61,828 nucleotides of DNA. It comes from an uncultured Pelagibacteraceae bacterium (GTDB lineage: Bacteria > Pseudomonadota > Alphaproteobacteria > Pelagibacterales > Pelagibacteraceae). Location of the stretch: positions 1 through 61,828 of the forward strand of contig CACIXF010000004.1 of assembly GCA_902590535.1 (NCBI GenBank), given 5' to 3'. Made by a program: the position numbers and the translations under genes. This document shows, piece by piece, positions 19,483 to 30,095 of the stretch. Under the pieces are notes generated by a model. The model was not told the origin of the DNA. It saw only the letters and a program-made list of their open reading frames with translations, and made no database searches. The first letter of the stretch is position 1. Each line of letters starts with the position of its first letter.

Positions 19483-20748
19483 ATGAAAATTGCAATTTTA
19501 GGTAGTGGAGGAAGAGAACATGCTCTTACGTTTTCTATATCCAAATCAAATAAAGTTGAAAAAATTTACTGTATACCAGGTAATGCAGGAACATCTGAGT
19601 TAGCTGAAAATATTGCATTAGATATAAATAATTTCAAAACAATTTATGAATTTTTAAAAAAAAATAATGTTGATTTTGTTGTTGTGGGTCCTGAAGATCC
19701 ACTTGTAAATGGCATTGTAGACTATCTAGAAAAATTAAATATAAAAGTGTTTGGACCAAATAAAATTGCTTCTCAATTAGAGGGATCAAAAATTTTCACA
19801 AAAAATCTTTGTAAAAAATATAATATACCTACTGCAGAATTTGGTGTGTTTGAAAATGCAAAAGACTCTTATAAATATATTGATAATGCCAAACATCCAT
19901 TAGTTATTAAAGCAGATAATTTAGCAGCAGGAAAAGGTGTCTACATTTGTCGAGAAAAAGCAGAGTCTTATTTAGCAGTAAAAGAAATATTTGATGGCAA
20001 GTTTGGGATAGCAAATAATATTTTATTTGAAGAATTTTTAGAGGGAGAGGAAATGAGTTATTTCATTATAAGCGATGGAAAAACATTTAAATTTTTTGGC
20101 TCAGCTCAAGATCATAAAAGAGTTGGAGAAGGTGACACAGGTAAAAACACTGGAGGAATGGGTGCATACTCTCCATCAAGATTATTTAATGAGGAATTAG
20201 AAAAAAAAATATTAGAAAAGATTATAAAGCCAACTTTAAAAGGTATAAATGATTTAGGAACAAAATATAAAGGATTTCTTTATGCTGGATTAATGATTAT
20301 TAAGAATGAACCATTTTTAATAGAATATAATGTAAGAATGGGAGATCCAGAGTGCCAAACAATTCTGCCAACCCTAGATACTGATGTCGTCAAAATTCTT
20401 CAATCATGTATTAATGAAAATCTAATTGAAATAGATATAAATTGGATAAACAAAAAAAGCTTATGCGTTGTATTGTGCTCAAATAATTATCCTGACAAAT
20501 ATGAAAAAAATATAATTGTAAATAATTTAGAAAAATTAAACTTAGATGAAAATAATTATTTATTTCATGCAGGAACAAAAAAACAAGATAAAAAAATTTA
20601 TGCAGTTGGTGGAAGAGTATTAAACTTTATATCAATTTCTAATAGTTACAGTGCTGCAAAAAGAAATATCTATAAAAACCTAAAAAGGTTAAATTGGGAA
20701 AAAGGTTTTTATAGAAAAGATATTGGACATAAAGTCATTGATAAATGA
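19483..20748 (+). CDS. purD: Phosphoribosylamine-glycine ligase
   Basis: PurD (GAR synthetase) is the second step of de novo purine synthesis and has an ATP-grasp fold. The N-terminal motif MKIAILGSGGREHAL and the central LFEEFLEGEEMSYF, HKRVGEGDTGKNTGGMGAYSP and EYNVRMGDPECQ motifs are all present. Length is 421 residues, typical. It overlaps rsmD by 4 bases. De novo purine synthesis here coexists with the purine catabolic island further along. Confidence 0.97.
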   Translation: MKIAILGSGGREHALTFSISKSNKVEKIYCIPGNAGTSELAENIALDINNFKTIYEFLKKNNVDFVVVGPEDPLVNGIVDYLEKLNIKVFGPNKIASQLEGSKIFTKNLCKKYNIPTAEFGVFENAKDSYKYIDNAKHPLVIKADNLAAGKGVYICREKAESYLAVKEIFDGKFGIANNILFEEFLEGEEMSYFIISDGKTFKFFGSAQDHKRVGEGDTGKNTGGMGAYSPSRLFNEELEKKILEKIIKPTLKGINDLGTKYKGFLYAGLMIIKNEPFLIEYNVRMGDPECQTILPTLDTDVVKILQSCINENLIEIDINWINKKSLCVVLCSNNYPDKYEKNIIVNNLEKLNLDENNYLFHAGTKKQDKKIYAVGGRVLNFISISNSYSAAKRNIYKNLKRLNWEKGFYRKDIGHKVIDK

Positions 20749-21308
20749 GAATTATTGGTGGTAATTTTAGAGGTAAAAAAATTCTTGAGCCTAAAGATAA
20801 AGAGACGAGACCTTTAAAAGATTTAACAAAGGAATCAATTTTTAATATTATTAATCACTCTAATAAATTTTCAATAAACATTGAAAAATCTAATGTTTTA
20901 GATTTGTTTTCTGGAACAGGATCTTTTGGTTTGGAATGTTTATCTAGAAAAGCAAAACATGTAAGTTTTGTAGAAAACTATAAAAAAATATTACCAATAC
21001 TAAAAAAAAATTTATCAAATTTAAAATCAATCAGTAATTACTCAATTATTGAAAAAAATATTTTGATTGATTTAAATTTTTTAGAAAAAAAAGAAAAATT
21101 TGATATTATTTTTTTAGATCCTCCCTACAAAGAAAAAGAAATTGGTAATATTTTGAATAATCTTTCTAAATATAAAGCTCTTAAAACAAATGGAGTAATA
21201 ATTATTCATAGACATAAAAAAGAAGATGATAATTTTCCTGAAAAATTTAAAATTATTGAAGAAAAAAAATATGGAATTTCAAAAATAATATTTGGAAAGT
21301 TTATTTAA
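20745..21308 (+). CDS. rsmD: 16S rRNA (guanine-966-N2)-methyltransferase RsmD
   Basis: RsmD methylates G966 of 16S rRNA using SAM. The N-terminal RIIGGNFRGKKIL and TRPLKDLTKESIFNI motifs are characteristic. The SAM-binding motif is VLDLFSGTGSFGLE (51-64) and the catalytic motif is DPPY at 125-128. Length is 187 residues. It overlaps purD by 4 bases, and its stop overlaps the end of the convergent pgi gene by 4 bases. Confidence 0.94.
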   Translation: MRIIGGNFRGKKILEPKDKETRPLKDLTKESIFNIINHSNKFSINIEKSNVLDLFSGTGSFGLECLSRKAKHVSFVENYKKILPILKKNLSNLKSISNYSIIEKNILIDLNFLEKKEKFDIIFLDPPYKEKEIGNILNNLSKYKALKTNGVIIIHRHKKEDDNFPEKFKIIEEKKYGISKIIFGKFI

Positions 21309-22459
21309 GTTAAAATTTTCTTTGTTTCAGTTTTGATTAACTCCACAGCTGGTTGATCAAAAGGGTTAATTTTTAAAGCTCTACCAAGCAAAATTGTTTC
21401 TAGAATAAAAAAAGTAAAAAGTTCTCCAAGAGTTTTTTCATCTCTTTGCAAAATCTCAAAACTTCTAAAGGGTATTTTCTTATTTTTAAAAACATTTTCT
21501 GTAGCTATTTTTTGGGAATAAATAATTTGATCAATATTCTTATTTTTTAAATAACTTTGCATTTGTAAAATTTGACTGTTGTTTATTTTTGGAGACTTTT
21601 TTTCTTTAACATAAAAAAAAGTAAAAAAATTATTCTTAAAGCCATCTAAATATAATTGCATAACACTATGATTATCTTTTGGCATATTTGAAACAATAGG
21701 TAAAATACCAACACCTTTTTTTCCTAAACTTTCAGCTACTAATTGTTGGTACCAATTAAATAAATTTGTAGATTTTTCATCATAATTTATAATTACTGAA
21801 TTAAATTGTTTTCTTTTTATAAAATACATAATTTGATCTACATTGTTAACTAATGCGTTTAAATAATTTTTATTTTTGACTAAATTATTTAGTTGTTTAA
21901 ACTTTTGAGAATTTAGACCCATTAATTCTGCTGGCAACATTCCTACCTCTGATAAAACAGAATATCTTCCCCCAATAAAATTATTATGATGAATTATTTC
22001 TGATTTAAATTTTTTAGCTAAAATATTAAGATAATTTTTTTTATTTTCAGTAATAAAAATATTTTTATTTTTTTTTTGAACAAAAACATTTGTATTAACA
22101 ATTGTTTCTATCGTATTACCCGACTTAGATACTATTAAATTTAAATACTTTTTTTTTTTATTTTTTTTTATGTAAGATTGTAAATTATCTATAAATTTAA
22201 AATTTTTTTTTATTTTATTTCCTAAAAAATCATATATCGCTTGAGTTCCTAGTGAAGATCCACCCATGCCTATAACTCTATAATTAATAAAACTTTTAAA
22301 TTTTGATATTTTCTTTTTATTAAAACTATTACTGTATTCTTTTTTTAAGGATTTAATTACAAAATTTTCTTCATTAAGAAGATTTATTAATTTTTTTTTT
22401 AAATTTTTGTTAAACTTTTTTTTTCTAAAAAGCTTAAATTTAATATTTTTTGTGAGCAT
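21305..22459 (-). CDS. pgi: Glucose-6-phosphate isomerase, short form
   Basis: Pgi interconverts glucose-6-phosphate and fructose-6-phosphate. Recognisable blocks are GMGGSSLG (64-71), the sugar-phosphate loop SKSGNT (111-116) and GGRYSVLSEVG (163-173). The catalytic Glu is in QLVAESLGK (E243) and a His in KDNHSVMQL (H264). At 384 residues it is much shorter than the usual 440-550. The N-terminal part before the first motif is reduced to a lysine-rich stretch. Coding for Lys/Phe/Asn produces many poly-A/T runs. It starts 3 bases after the lipoprotein gene. Confidence 0.9.
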   Translation of the reverse strand: MLTKNIKFKLFRKKKFNKNLKKKLINLLNEENFVIKSLKKEYSNSFNKKKISKFKSFINYRVIGMGGSSLGTQAIYDFLGNKIKKNFKFIDNLQSYIKKNKKKKYLNLIVSKSGNTIETIVNTNVFVQKKNKNIFITENKKNYLNILAKKFKSEIIHHNNFIGGRYSVLSEVGMLPAELMGLNSQKFKQLNNLVKNKNYLNALVNNVDQIMYFIKRKQFNSVIINYDEKSTNLFNWYQQLVAESLGKKGVGILPIVSNMPKDNHSVMQLYLDGFKNNFFTFFYVKEKKSPKINNSQILQMQSYLKNKNIDQIIYSQKIATENVFKNKKIPFRSFEILQRDEKTLGELFTFFILETILLGRALKINPFDQPAVELIKTETKKILT

Positions 22460-22462
22460 TAT

Positions 22463-22774
22463 TTATTTTTTAATTTTGCTCAAAATAGATCCCTCTAGAT
22501 CGCCATTTGATGTTTCTTTTTCTGTATCTCCATTATTATTTTCTGTAATTAAATTTTTAATACTGTTTTCTTGTTTTTGATCAGTAGCATTATTTTGATT
22601 TGGAATAGGTAATTCATTAAATTCTGGCGGTATCACCAGTGGTGATTTTTTTTCAACTAAAAATTCATCACTACTATTTTTTTTTGGATTTTGAAAACCT
22701 TTTTTGACTGTTCCGCACGAGTTTAAAAAAAATAGAACTAAATACAAAAAAATTAATATTTTTATTTTCTTCAT
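22463..22774 (-). CDS. BamF-like (DUF3035) outer-membrane lipoprotein
   Basis: This is a 103-residue lipoprotein: an N-terminal hydrophobic signal followed by the lipobox LNSC with acylation at C20. The segment SSDEFLVEKKSPLVIPPEF near residues 34-52 matches the DUF3035/BamF pattern of alphaproteobacteria, where a small lipoprotein joins the BAM complex. The rest is low-complexity (Asn/Glu/Gly). It overlaps lspA, the lipoprotein signal peptidase gene that would process it, by 4 bases. The family call rests on the SSDEF..PL..PP motif. Confidence 0.78.
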   Translation of the reverse strand: MKKIKILIFLYLVLFFLNSCGTVKKGFQNPKKNSSDEFLVEKKSPLVIPPEFNELPIPNQNNATDQKQENSIKNLITENNNGDTEKETSNGDLEGSILSKIKK

Positions 22775-23283
22775 TGACTAATTTTAGGTTTAACAATTAT
22801 TTCAAAAAATATCATTAGTAATACACCAAGAGTTATAAATATATCGGATACATTAAAAATAAACCAATGAAAATTACCAACATGAAAATCTATAAAATCT
22901 GGAACTCCTCTGTAAATAATTCGATCAAAAACGTTACCTAAAGCACCTCCTAAAATCATCAAAAGTGCATATCTTTCATAGCTTTTTGATCTTATGATCA
23001 TAAAAAGTATAACAGAAATAATTATTAATATTAATAATGTTAAGAAGTTATAAATATTTTGATTGTTAAATGAAAAAAAGCCAAAGGCAATTCCTTCATT
23101 CCAGATCAGACTGATATTTAAAAATTTAGAGGAAAATATTTCAGATCCAAGAAATTTCTTATCCAAATAAATTACATAAATTTTAGAAAATCTATCAATT
23201 AAAAAGATTGATAAGACTATAAACGAATTTATTAAAAATTTTTTATCTAAATTTTTTAAAGTCATTAAGGGTGTCTTGGACAA
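22771..23283 (-). CDS. lspA: Lipoprotein signal peptidase (SPase II)
   Basis: LspA cleaves prolipoproteins just before the lipidated cysteine. Four membrane helices are visible. The conserved family motifs are WNEGIAFG (61-68), GNVFDR (116-121, Asp120), VPDFID (127-132, Asp129) and FNVSDIFI (143-150, Asp147). The catalytic aspartate pair lies in the last motifs. Length is 170 residues. Its start overlaps the ileS 3' end by 19 bases, an unusually long overlap even here. The pairing of ileS with lspA is common in bacteria. Confidence 0.95.
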   Translation of the reverse strand: MSKTPLMTLKNLDKKFLINSFIVLSIFLIDRFSKIYVIYLDKKFLGSEIFSSKFLNISLIWNEGIAFGFFSFNNQNIYNFLTLLILIIISVILFMIIRSKSYERYALLMILGGALGNVFDRIIYRGVPDFIDFHVGNFHWFIFNVSDIFITLGVLLMIFFEIIVKPKISQ

Positions 23284-25979
23284 GGACCCTCATTTATTTT
23301 CCAACAAACTGGACACTTGGTTCCCTTTGCTTTACTAGTTATTGCTGAAGTCTCAATACCATCTTTATAATAAACTTCAGCTTTTGATGTAATACACAGT
23401 TCAGAAAAATTTATATTTTCTGTAAGATTTTTTAATTTTTGACTTAATTGTATTTTTAAATCTGCCTCTAAGCTTGAGCCAATTTCTTTACTAGCTCTTT
23501 TTTCTTCAATGCTTATATTGCAAATATTTCTGATTTTAATTAATTCAATCCATTTTTCACTAAGTTTTTCATTTTTAAATTTATCAGGAAGTTCTTGAAA
23601 TTTTTCAAGATGAATACTTTTTTTATCTTTAAATAATAACTTAAAAATTTCTTCAGTTGTAAAAGACAATATGGGAGCAAACCATTTTAATAATGAATTT
23701 AGAATTATGTTAAGCAATGTAATAGTTGATTTTCTTTTTTTTGAATTTATAGGATCGCAATAAAGATTATCTTTTCTAATATCAAAATAAAAAGCAGATA
23801 AATCAACAGTGCAAAAATTTAGTAACTCCTTATATAAATTATGAAAATCATAATTATTAAAATATTGTTTAAATTTATCGTTTAGAACAAAGATTTTATG
23901 CAACATTAATTGCTCTAATTCAGGTAATTCATCAACCTCGATGTTGTCTAATTTAATATCTTCAAAATTATCATTTATATTTCCAAGCAAATATCTAAAA
24001 GTATTTCTTATTTTTCTATAGGAGTCTGCATGTTGATCCAAAATTGAATAGTCTATTCTTAAATCTTCTGCATAATTTGATGATGCTACCCAAATTCTAA
24101 GAATGTCTGCACCATACTTTTTCAATATATCCTCAGGAGCGATTACATTTCCTAAAGATTTTGACATCTTTAAACCTTTACCATCTACAACAAATCCATG
24201 AGATAATATTGACTCAAATGGAGCTCTACCTCTAGTTCCACACGACTCTAATAATGACGAGTGAAACCAGCCTCTATGCTGATCTGATCCCTCTAAATAC
24301 ATTGATGCTGGCCATTTCAAATCATCTCTTTTTTCTAAAACAAATGAATGGGTAGAACCACTATCAAACCAAACCTCAACTATATCACTCAATTTTTCGT
24401 AATCATCAGCTTTATACTTATTTCCTAAAAATCTTTGAGGATCATCAGAAAACCAACAATCCGAACCTTCTTTTTCATAAATAGAAGAAATATTTTCAAT
24501 AACCTCATCATCAACTAAAATTTCTTTAGTTTTTTTATTAACAAAAATTGGAAGAGGTACACCCCAAACTCTTTGTCTTGAGACACACCAATCAGGCCTT
24601 GTTTCTATCATTGATTTTAATCTTTCTTTACCTTTACTTGGATAAAAAGTTGTTTCATCAATAGCCTTTAATGCTTTATCTCTTAATTTATGACTTTCCA
24701 TTGAAATAAACCATTGTGGAGTAGCTCTATGCACAAGTGGAGCTTTAGACCTCCATGAGTGTGGATAAGAATGAACCAACTCACCATTAAATAATAAATT
24801 CTTTTGCTCTTTCAGTTTTTCAATTACAACAGGATTTGCTTTAAAAATATGAGTTTCTTCAAACAATTTTACATTGTTTGTATATTTTCCATCACCATCA
24901 ACTGTTTCTATCGCTTTAATACCGTTATTCAAACAAAGATTGAAGTCATCAGGTCCATGACTTGGTGCGCAGTGAACTATTCCGGTTCCTTGCTCGGTAG
25001 TTACAAATCTAGCCTCAAGCATTGGGATATCATGATCATAACCAAGATTTAAAAATGGGTGACTACAAATAGTTTTATTAAATTCTTTGCCCTTAAAGGT
25101 ATGAATTTTTTTATAATTGTTTAGTTCACACTCTTTAACAACTGATTCCAGCAGAGCTTCTGCAATAACGATTTTTCTGTTTTTAAAATCACCTTCATCA
25201 TTTATTTCTATTATTATATAATCAAGAGACTCGTTATATGCTAAAGCTTTATTGGCTGGTATTGTCCATGGAGTTGTGGTCCAAATAATTATTTCACTTC
25301 CAACTAAATCTTTTAAATTAGATGATTTAACTTTAAACGAAGTGTAAATTGTATCCGATTTATGGTCTTGATATTCTACCTCAGCATCTGCAAGCGCAGT
25401 TTTCTCAACTGTCGACCATAACACAGGTTTAAAACCTTTATATAAACTTCCTTCTTTTAAAAATTTACCTAGCTCTCTAACAATCTGAGCTTCTGCATTA
25501 AAGCTCATTGTTGAGTAATAATTTTCCCAATCCCCTACAACACCTAATCTTTTAAATTGACTTTTGTGAACCTCAATCCACTTCTCAGCAAATGTTCTAC
25601 ATTCTTTTCTAAACTCAACTATTGGAACTTCATTTTTGTTTTTTTTATTTTTTTTATACTGTTCTTCAATTTTCCATTCAATTGGTAAGCCATGACAATC
25701 CCAGCCTGGAACATAAATAGAATCTTTTCCATCCATTTGATGAAATTTTACAATTATATCTTTAAGAATTTTATTCAGAGCTGTCCCCATGTGAATATTT
25801 CCGTTTGCATAAGGAGGACCATCATGTAAAACGAATTTTTCCTTTCCTTTACTTTGATTTCTTAATTCGTTGTAAAGATTAATTTTTTTCCAATATTCAA
25901 GAATTTCTGGTTCTCTAGTAGGTAGGTTGGCTTTCATAGAAAAAGCTGTTTTTGGCAAGTTTATTTGTGATTTAGTCAT
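23265..25979 (-). CDS. ileS: Isoleucyl-tRNA synthetase
   Basis: This class I aminoacyl-tRNA synthetase has 904 residues. The HIGH-type motif is in PPYANGNIHMGTALNK (55-70), and the second ATP motif is GLKMSKSLGN. The editing (CP1) domain contains IIWTTTPWTIPAN and GTGIVHCAPSHGPDD. The C-terminal zinc-binding segment is compact, CPVCWKINEGPCPRHP, with Cys-x2-Cys and Cys-x2-His. It overlaps lspA by 19 bases and ribF by 4 bases. Confidence 0.98.
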   Translation of the reverse strand: MTKSQINLPKTAFSMKANLPTREPEILEYWKKINLYNELRNQSKGKEKFVLHDGPPYANGNIHMGTALNKILKDIIVKFHQMDGKDSIYVPGWDCHGLPIEWKIEEQYKKNKKNKNEVPIVEFRKECRTFAEKWIEVHKSQFKRLGVVGDWENYYSTMSFNAEAQIVRELGKFLKEGSLYKGFKPVLWSTVEKTALADAEVEYQDHKSDTIYTSFKVKSSNLKDLVGSEIIIWTTTPWTIPANKALAYNESLDYIIIEINDEGDFKNRKIVIAEALLESVVKECELNNYKKIHTFKGKEFNKTICSHPFLNLGYDHDIPMLEARFVTTEQGTGIVHCAPSHGPDDFNLCLNNGIKAIETVDGDGKYTNNVKLFEETHIFKANPVVIEKLKEQKNLLFNGELVHSYPHSWRSKAPLVHRATPQWFISMESHKLRDKALKAIDETTFYPSKGKERLKSMIETRPDWCVSRQRVWGVPLPIFVNKKTKEILVDDEVIENISSIYEKEGSDCWFSDDPQRFLGNKYKADDYEKLSDIVEVWFDSGSTHSFVLEKRDDLKWPASMYLEGSDQHRGWFHSSLLESCGTRGRAPFESILSHGFVVDGKGLKMSKSLGNVIAPEDILKKYGADILRIWVASSNYAEDLRIDYSILDQHADSYRKIRNTFRYLLGNINDNFEDIKLDNIEVDELPELEQLMLHKIFVLNDKFKQYFNNYDFHNLYKELLNFCTVDLSAFYFDIRKDNLYCDPINSKKRKSTITLLNIILNSLLKWFAPILSFTTEEIFKLLFKDKKSIHLEKFQELPDKFKNEKLSEKWIELIKIRNICNISIEEKRASKEIGSSLEADLKIQLSQKLKNLTENINFSELCITSKAEVYYKDGIETSAITSKAKGTKCPVCWKINEGPCPRHP

Positions 25980-26899
25980 TTAGTACTTTTTGCAATATTT
26001 AAATCTTTTTTAATTTGTATTCTTAATTGATTAACATTATTAAATTTTTTTTCTTTCCTTATAAACTTTAAAAACTCTACTGATAAAAGTTTATTATAAA
26101 GATTTCCAGAAAAATTAAATAAATGAACTTCTAATAATATTTTTTTTTGATTAAATGTTGGTCTATATCCAAGATTAGCAATTCCTTTAAGATATTTATC
26201 ACTATTTTTTCTCAAAACTCTGACGGCATAAACTCCTGGTCTTGCTAAAACATAATCATTGATGTCTATGTTGCAGGTTGGGAAGCCAATTTTTTTTCCT
26301 ACTTGTCTTCCCTTTTTAACCGCTCCTTGAATCGTCCAGTTTCTTTTTAAAAGATTATTAGCTTTGTCCAATAGACCCTTTTCTAAAAGATTTCTTATTA
26401 AAGATGATGATACAATTTTTTTACTTTTAATTAATGGTTCAGGCTTAACAACTTTATAATTAAACGATTGTTCATATTTTTTTAATAAATTAACATTTCC
26501 TTCTCTTTTATTTCCAAATCTAAAATTATTGCTAACAAAAATAAATTTGGAGCTTAATTTTTTATTTAAAATTTGAGAAATAAAGTTTAGCGCTTTAGTT
26601 TTTGAAAATTTTTTATCAAATTTTTTTGTAATAACAAAATCTACTTTTAAGTTACTAAGTAACTTTATTTTTTGATCATTATTAGAAAGGCGAAAATTTT
26701 TTAATTTTTTATTAAAAAACATTTTTGGCATTGGATCAAAATTTACAACACCAATCTTTAGATTATATTTTTTCTTATACGACTGTGCTAATTGAAATAA
26801 TTTTTGATGTCCTAAATGTAAACCATCAAAATTACCTATTAAAATTATTGATCCTCTATGTATTTTTTTAATATTAAAATTTGTATAGTGTTTTACCAT
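25976..26899 (-). CDS. ribF: Bifunctional riboflavin kinase / FAD synthetase
   Basis: RibF makes FMN and then FAD. The N-terminal adenylyltransferase domain has the nucleotidyl motif GNFDGLHLGHQKL (22-34) and RFGNKREGN. The C-terminal flavokinase domain has KKIGFPTCNID (GFPTAN-like) and the GVYAVRV strand. Length is 307 residues, which is usual. It lies between a HAD phosphatase gene (7-base overlap) and ileS (4-base overlap); the ribF-ileS-lspA order is widely conserved. Confidence 0.95.
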   Translation of the reverse strand: MVKHYTNFNIKKIHRGSIILIGNFDGLHLGHQKLFQLAQSYKKKYNLKIGVVNFDPMPKMFFNKKLKNFRLSNNDQKIKLLSNLKVDFVITKKFDKKFSKTKALNFISQILNKKLSSKFIFVSNNFRFGNKREGNVNLLKKYEQSFNYKVVKPEPLIKSKKIVSSSLIRNLLEKGLLDKANNLLKRNWTIQGAVKKGRQVGKKIGFPTCNIDINDYVLARPGVYAVRVLRKNSDKYLKGIANLGYRPTFNQKKILLEVHLFNFSGNLYNKLLSVEFLKFIRKEKKFNNVNQLRIQIKKDLNIAKSTK

Positions 26900-27711
26900 T
26901 TTAAATCTGATTGAATAAAATTAACTATTGCCTCATAATCTTTTGAAACGTCTTGAATACCATTATTTTTTATTTCATTTCTATGTATTCCGTTACTAAT
27001 CAGTAAAGAATCATAATTTAAAAGATTTGCACCTCTGATATCAGTATTTAAATTATCACCAATTGCTAATATTTTTTTATTTTTATTATCAATTGACTGA
27101 TTATAAACCTCTGGATGTGGTTTTCCAAAATATACTACTTCTCCACCCATTTTTTCAAAAACCATTGCGACAGAACCTGCGCACAACTCTCTAACTTCGC
27201 CACGATCAACTATTAAATCTGGATTTGTGCAAATCATTTTTTTGGCAATATGTTTTTCAAGTAAATCTTTATAAAATTCTAAATCCTTATCATGATCATC
27301 AAATAACCCTGTGCACAATAAATATTCACTATCACTAATATCTTCACACTTATTATTCTCAAATAAATAAAATAAATCAAAATCTCTGGGTGGACCTATG
27401 TGATAAAACTTTTTAGATAAGTAAGATTTTTTCAAATAATTCAATGCTGCTTCTCCTGAGGTAAATACGTGATCTCTGAGTGCTTTGTCCATGCCCATCT
27501 TTTCTAAAAAATTTTGAACAGTTTTATTTGGTCTTGGAGCATTTGTTAAAAGTACGAACATTTTCTTTTTTTTTAAAAGCTCATTTAAAACAGCTATTGC
27601 TTTTTCATGAAGATTAACCCCATTATGAACAACACCCCATAAGTCTATATAAAAAAGATCATAATTATCAGCAATTGATTGTAAGCCATTTAAATCTAAA
27701 TTTTTGGTCAT
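26893..27711 (-). CDS. HAD-IIA family hydrolase
   Basis: This is a 272-residue HAD phosphatase of subclass IIA (NagD/PGP-like group). The nucleophile motif is FYIDLWGVVHNG (20-31). Motif II is LLTNAPRP, and the C-terminal KPHPEVY and GDNLNTDIRGANLLNYDSLL motifs complete the active site. The WGV(V)H form is found in alphaproteobacterial TIGR01459-type proteins. The substrate is unknown; because the gene is linked to ribF, a flavin- or sugar-phosphate role is possible but speculative. Confidence 0.88.
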   Translation of the reverse strand: MTKNLDLNGLQSIADNYDLFYIDLWGVVHNGVNLHEKAIAVLNELLKKKKMFVLLTNAPRPNKTVQNFLEKMGMDKALRDHVFTSGEAALNYLKKSYLSKKFYHIGPPRDFDLFYLFENNKCEDISDSEYLLCTGLFDDHDKDLEFYKDLLEKHIAKKMICTNPDLIVDRGEVRELCAGSVAMVFEKMGGEVVYFGKPHPEVYNQSIDNKNKKILAIGDNLNTDIRGANLLNYDSLLISNGIHRNEIKNNGIQDVSKDYEAIVNFIQSDLKW

Positions 27712-27778
27712 ATTTTAAGGTATAAACCATAAAATCACGAATTTACTAGCAATATTAATATCTTAAAGTTTTTCTGAT

Positions 27779-27808
27779 CTTGAAATAGGCGGTGAAATAT
27801 CTATATGA
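27779..27808 (+). promoter_or_regulatory. Sigma-32 (RpoH)-type promoter of groES-groEL
   Basis: CTTGAA (27779-27784), a 16-base spacer and CTATAT (27801-27806) match the alphaproteobacterial heat-shock promoter pattern (CTTG...CYTATNT). The same two-box pattern with exactly the same spacing occurs upstream of hsp20 (43710-43737). Transcription would start near 27813, giving a leader of about 30 bases. I see no CIRCE inverted repeat (TTAGCACTC-N9-GAGTGCTAA), so control by HrcA is unlikely. Confidence 0.8.
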
Positions 27809-27843
27809 AGCACATATTTATAAAGATTTATTAAGGAGAATTT

Positions 27844-28134
27844 ATGAAGTTTAAACCGTTACATGACAGAGTTTTAATCGAAGTATTAGATGGCAGTGAA
27901 AAAACTGCTGGAGGAATAATTATCCCTGACTCAGCTCAAGAAAAACCTCAAGAAGGCAAAGTTGTTGCTGTAGGTGGTGGTGCAAAAACTGAAGATGGAA
28001 AAATAATTCCAATGGATGTTAAAGTTGGTGATAAAGTTTTATTTGGCAAATGGTCAGGAACTGAAGTCAAAATTAATGGTAAAGAATATAGCATAATGAA
28101 GGAGTCTGACATTATGGGTATTTCAGGTAAGTAA
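27844..28134 (+). CDS. groES: Co-chaperonin GroES
   Basis: GroES caps the GroEL folding chamber. The product has 96 residues with the mobile loop [24 protein letters not shown] compressed around residues 17-40, the roof-loop region, and the conserved N-terminus [13 protein letters not shown] strong Shine-Dalgarno sequence AAGGAGA precedes the ATG. It is followed by groEL after 26 bases. The upstream region contains the sigma-32-type promoter listed separately. Confidence 0.98.
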   Translation: MKFKPLHDRVLIEVLDGSEKTAGGIIIPDSAQEKPQEGKVVAVGGGAKTEDGKIIPMDVKVGDKVLFGKWSGTEVKINGKEYSIMKESDIMGISGK

Positions 28135-28148
28135 CTTAATTTATTTAA

Positions 28149-29822
<1,674 letters not shown>

Positions 29823-29850
29823 TCCCTCATTTTCTAAAATAAAATTTAAA

Positions 29851-29877
29851 AGGTCATCTTAAGATGGCCTTTTTTTT
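29851..29877 (+). terminator. Rho-independent terminator after groEL
   Basis: An 8-base-pair stem, AGGTCATC / GATGGCCT with loop TTAA and one G-U pair (29851-29870), is followed by an unbroken run of Ts to 29877. It lies 29 bases after the groEL stop and ends the groES-groEL unit. Such clear terminators are rare in this window. Confidence 0.9.
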
Positions 29878-29893
29878 ATCTGAAATTTAATTC

Positions 29894-30010
29894 ATGTCAA
29901 AAAGATATAGTGGTAAATCATTTAAAGACTCTAGTGTTAAAAAAAAACCTAAATTGAGCTTTAAAGAAAAAAGGAAACTTAAAAAAGATAAGCAAAAAAA
30001 GACAAATTAA
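29894..30010 (+). CDS. Candidate 38-residue basic protein
   Basis: An ATG-started ORF of 38 codons follows the groEL terminator. The predicted product starts MSKRYSGKSFKDSS and continues as a Lys-rich chain (15 of 38 residues are Lys, with two Arg), with no hydrophobic segment. Composition alone is weak evidence, because random AT-rich DNA gives Lys-rich ORFs. Against that, it fills the only large gap (about 270 bases) between groEL and typA. The start has no strong Shine-Dalgarno sequence. If real, it would be a small RNA- or ribosome-binding-like basic protein. Function unknown. Confidence 0.45.
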   Translation: MSKRYSGKSFKDSSVKKKPKLSFKEKRKLKKDKQKKTN

Positions 30011-30095
30011 TTCTGAATTTTGAAAATTATTCAAGCCAGTTATGAGTTTTTTTGAGTTTTAATATCCTTTTAAATATGTATAAGAGCCAGAATTT

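Noticed and set aside
19460-19495. A longer start for the DUF2093 gene at 19495
   Set aside because: It overlaps the divergent purD start, and the family begins close to the inner Met.
22141-22200. Very long T/A homopolymers inside pgi, looking like a frameshift or phase-variation tract
   Set aside because: The frame is intact across them and Lys codons AAA in the minus-strand gene explain the runs; similar runs occur in lpxK and waaA.
27712-27843. CIRCE element (HrcA operator) before groES
   Set aside because: No TTAGCACTC / GAGTGCTAA inverted repeat is visible; the sigma-32-type boxes explain the control.
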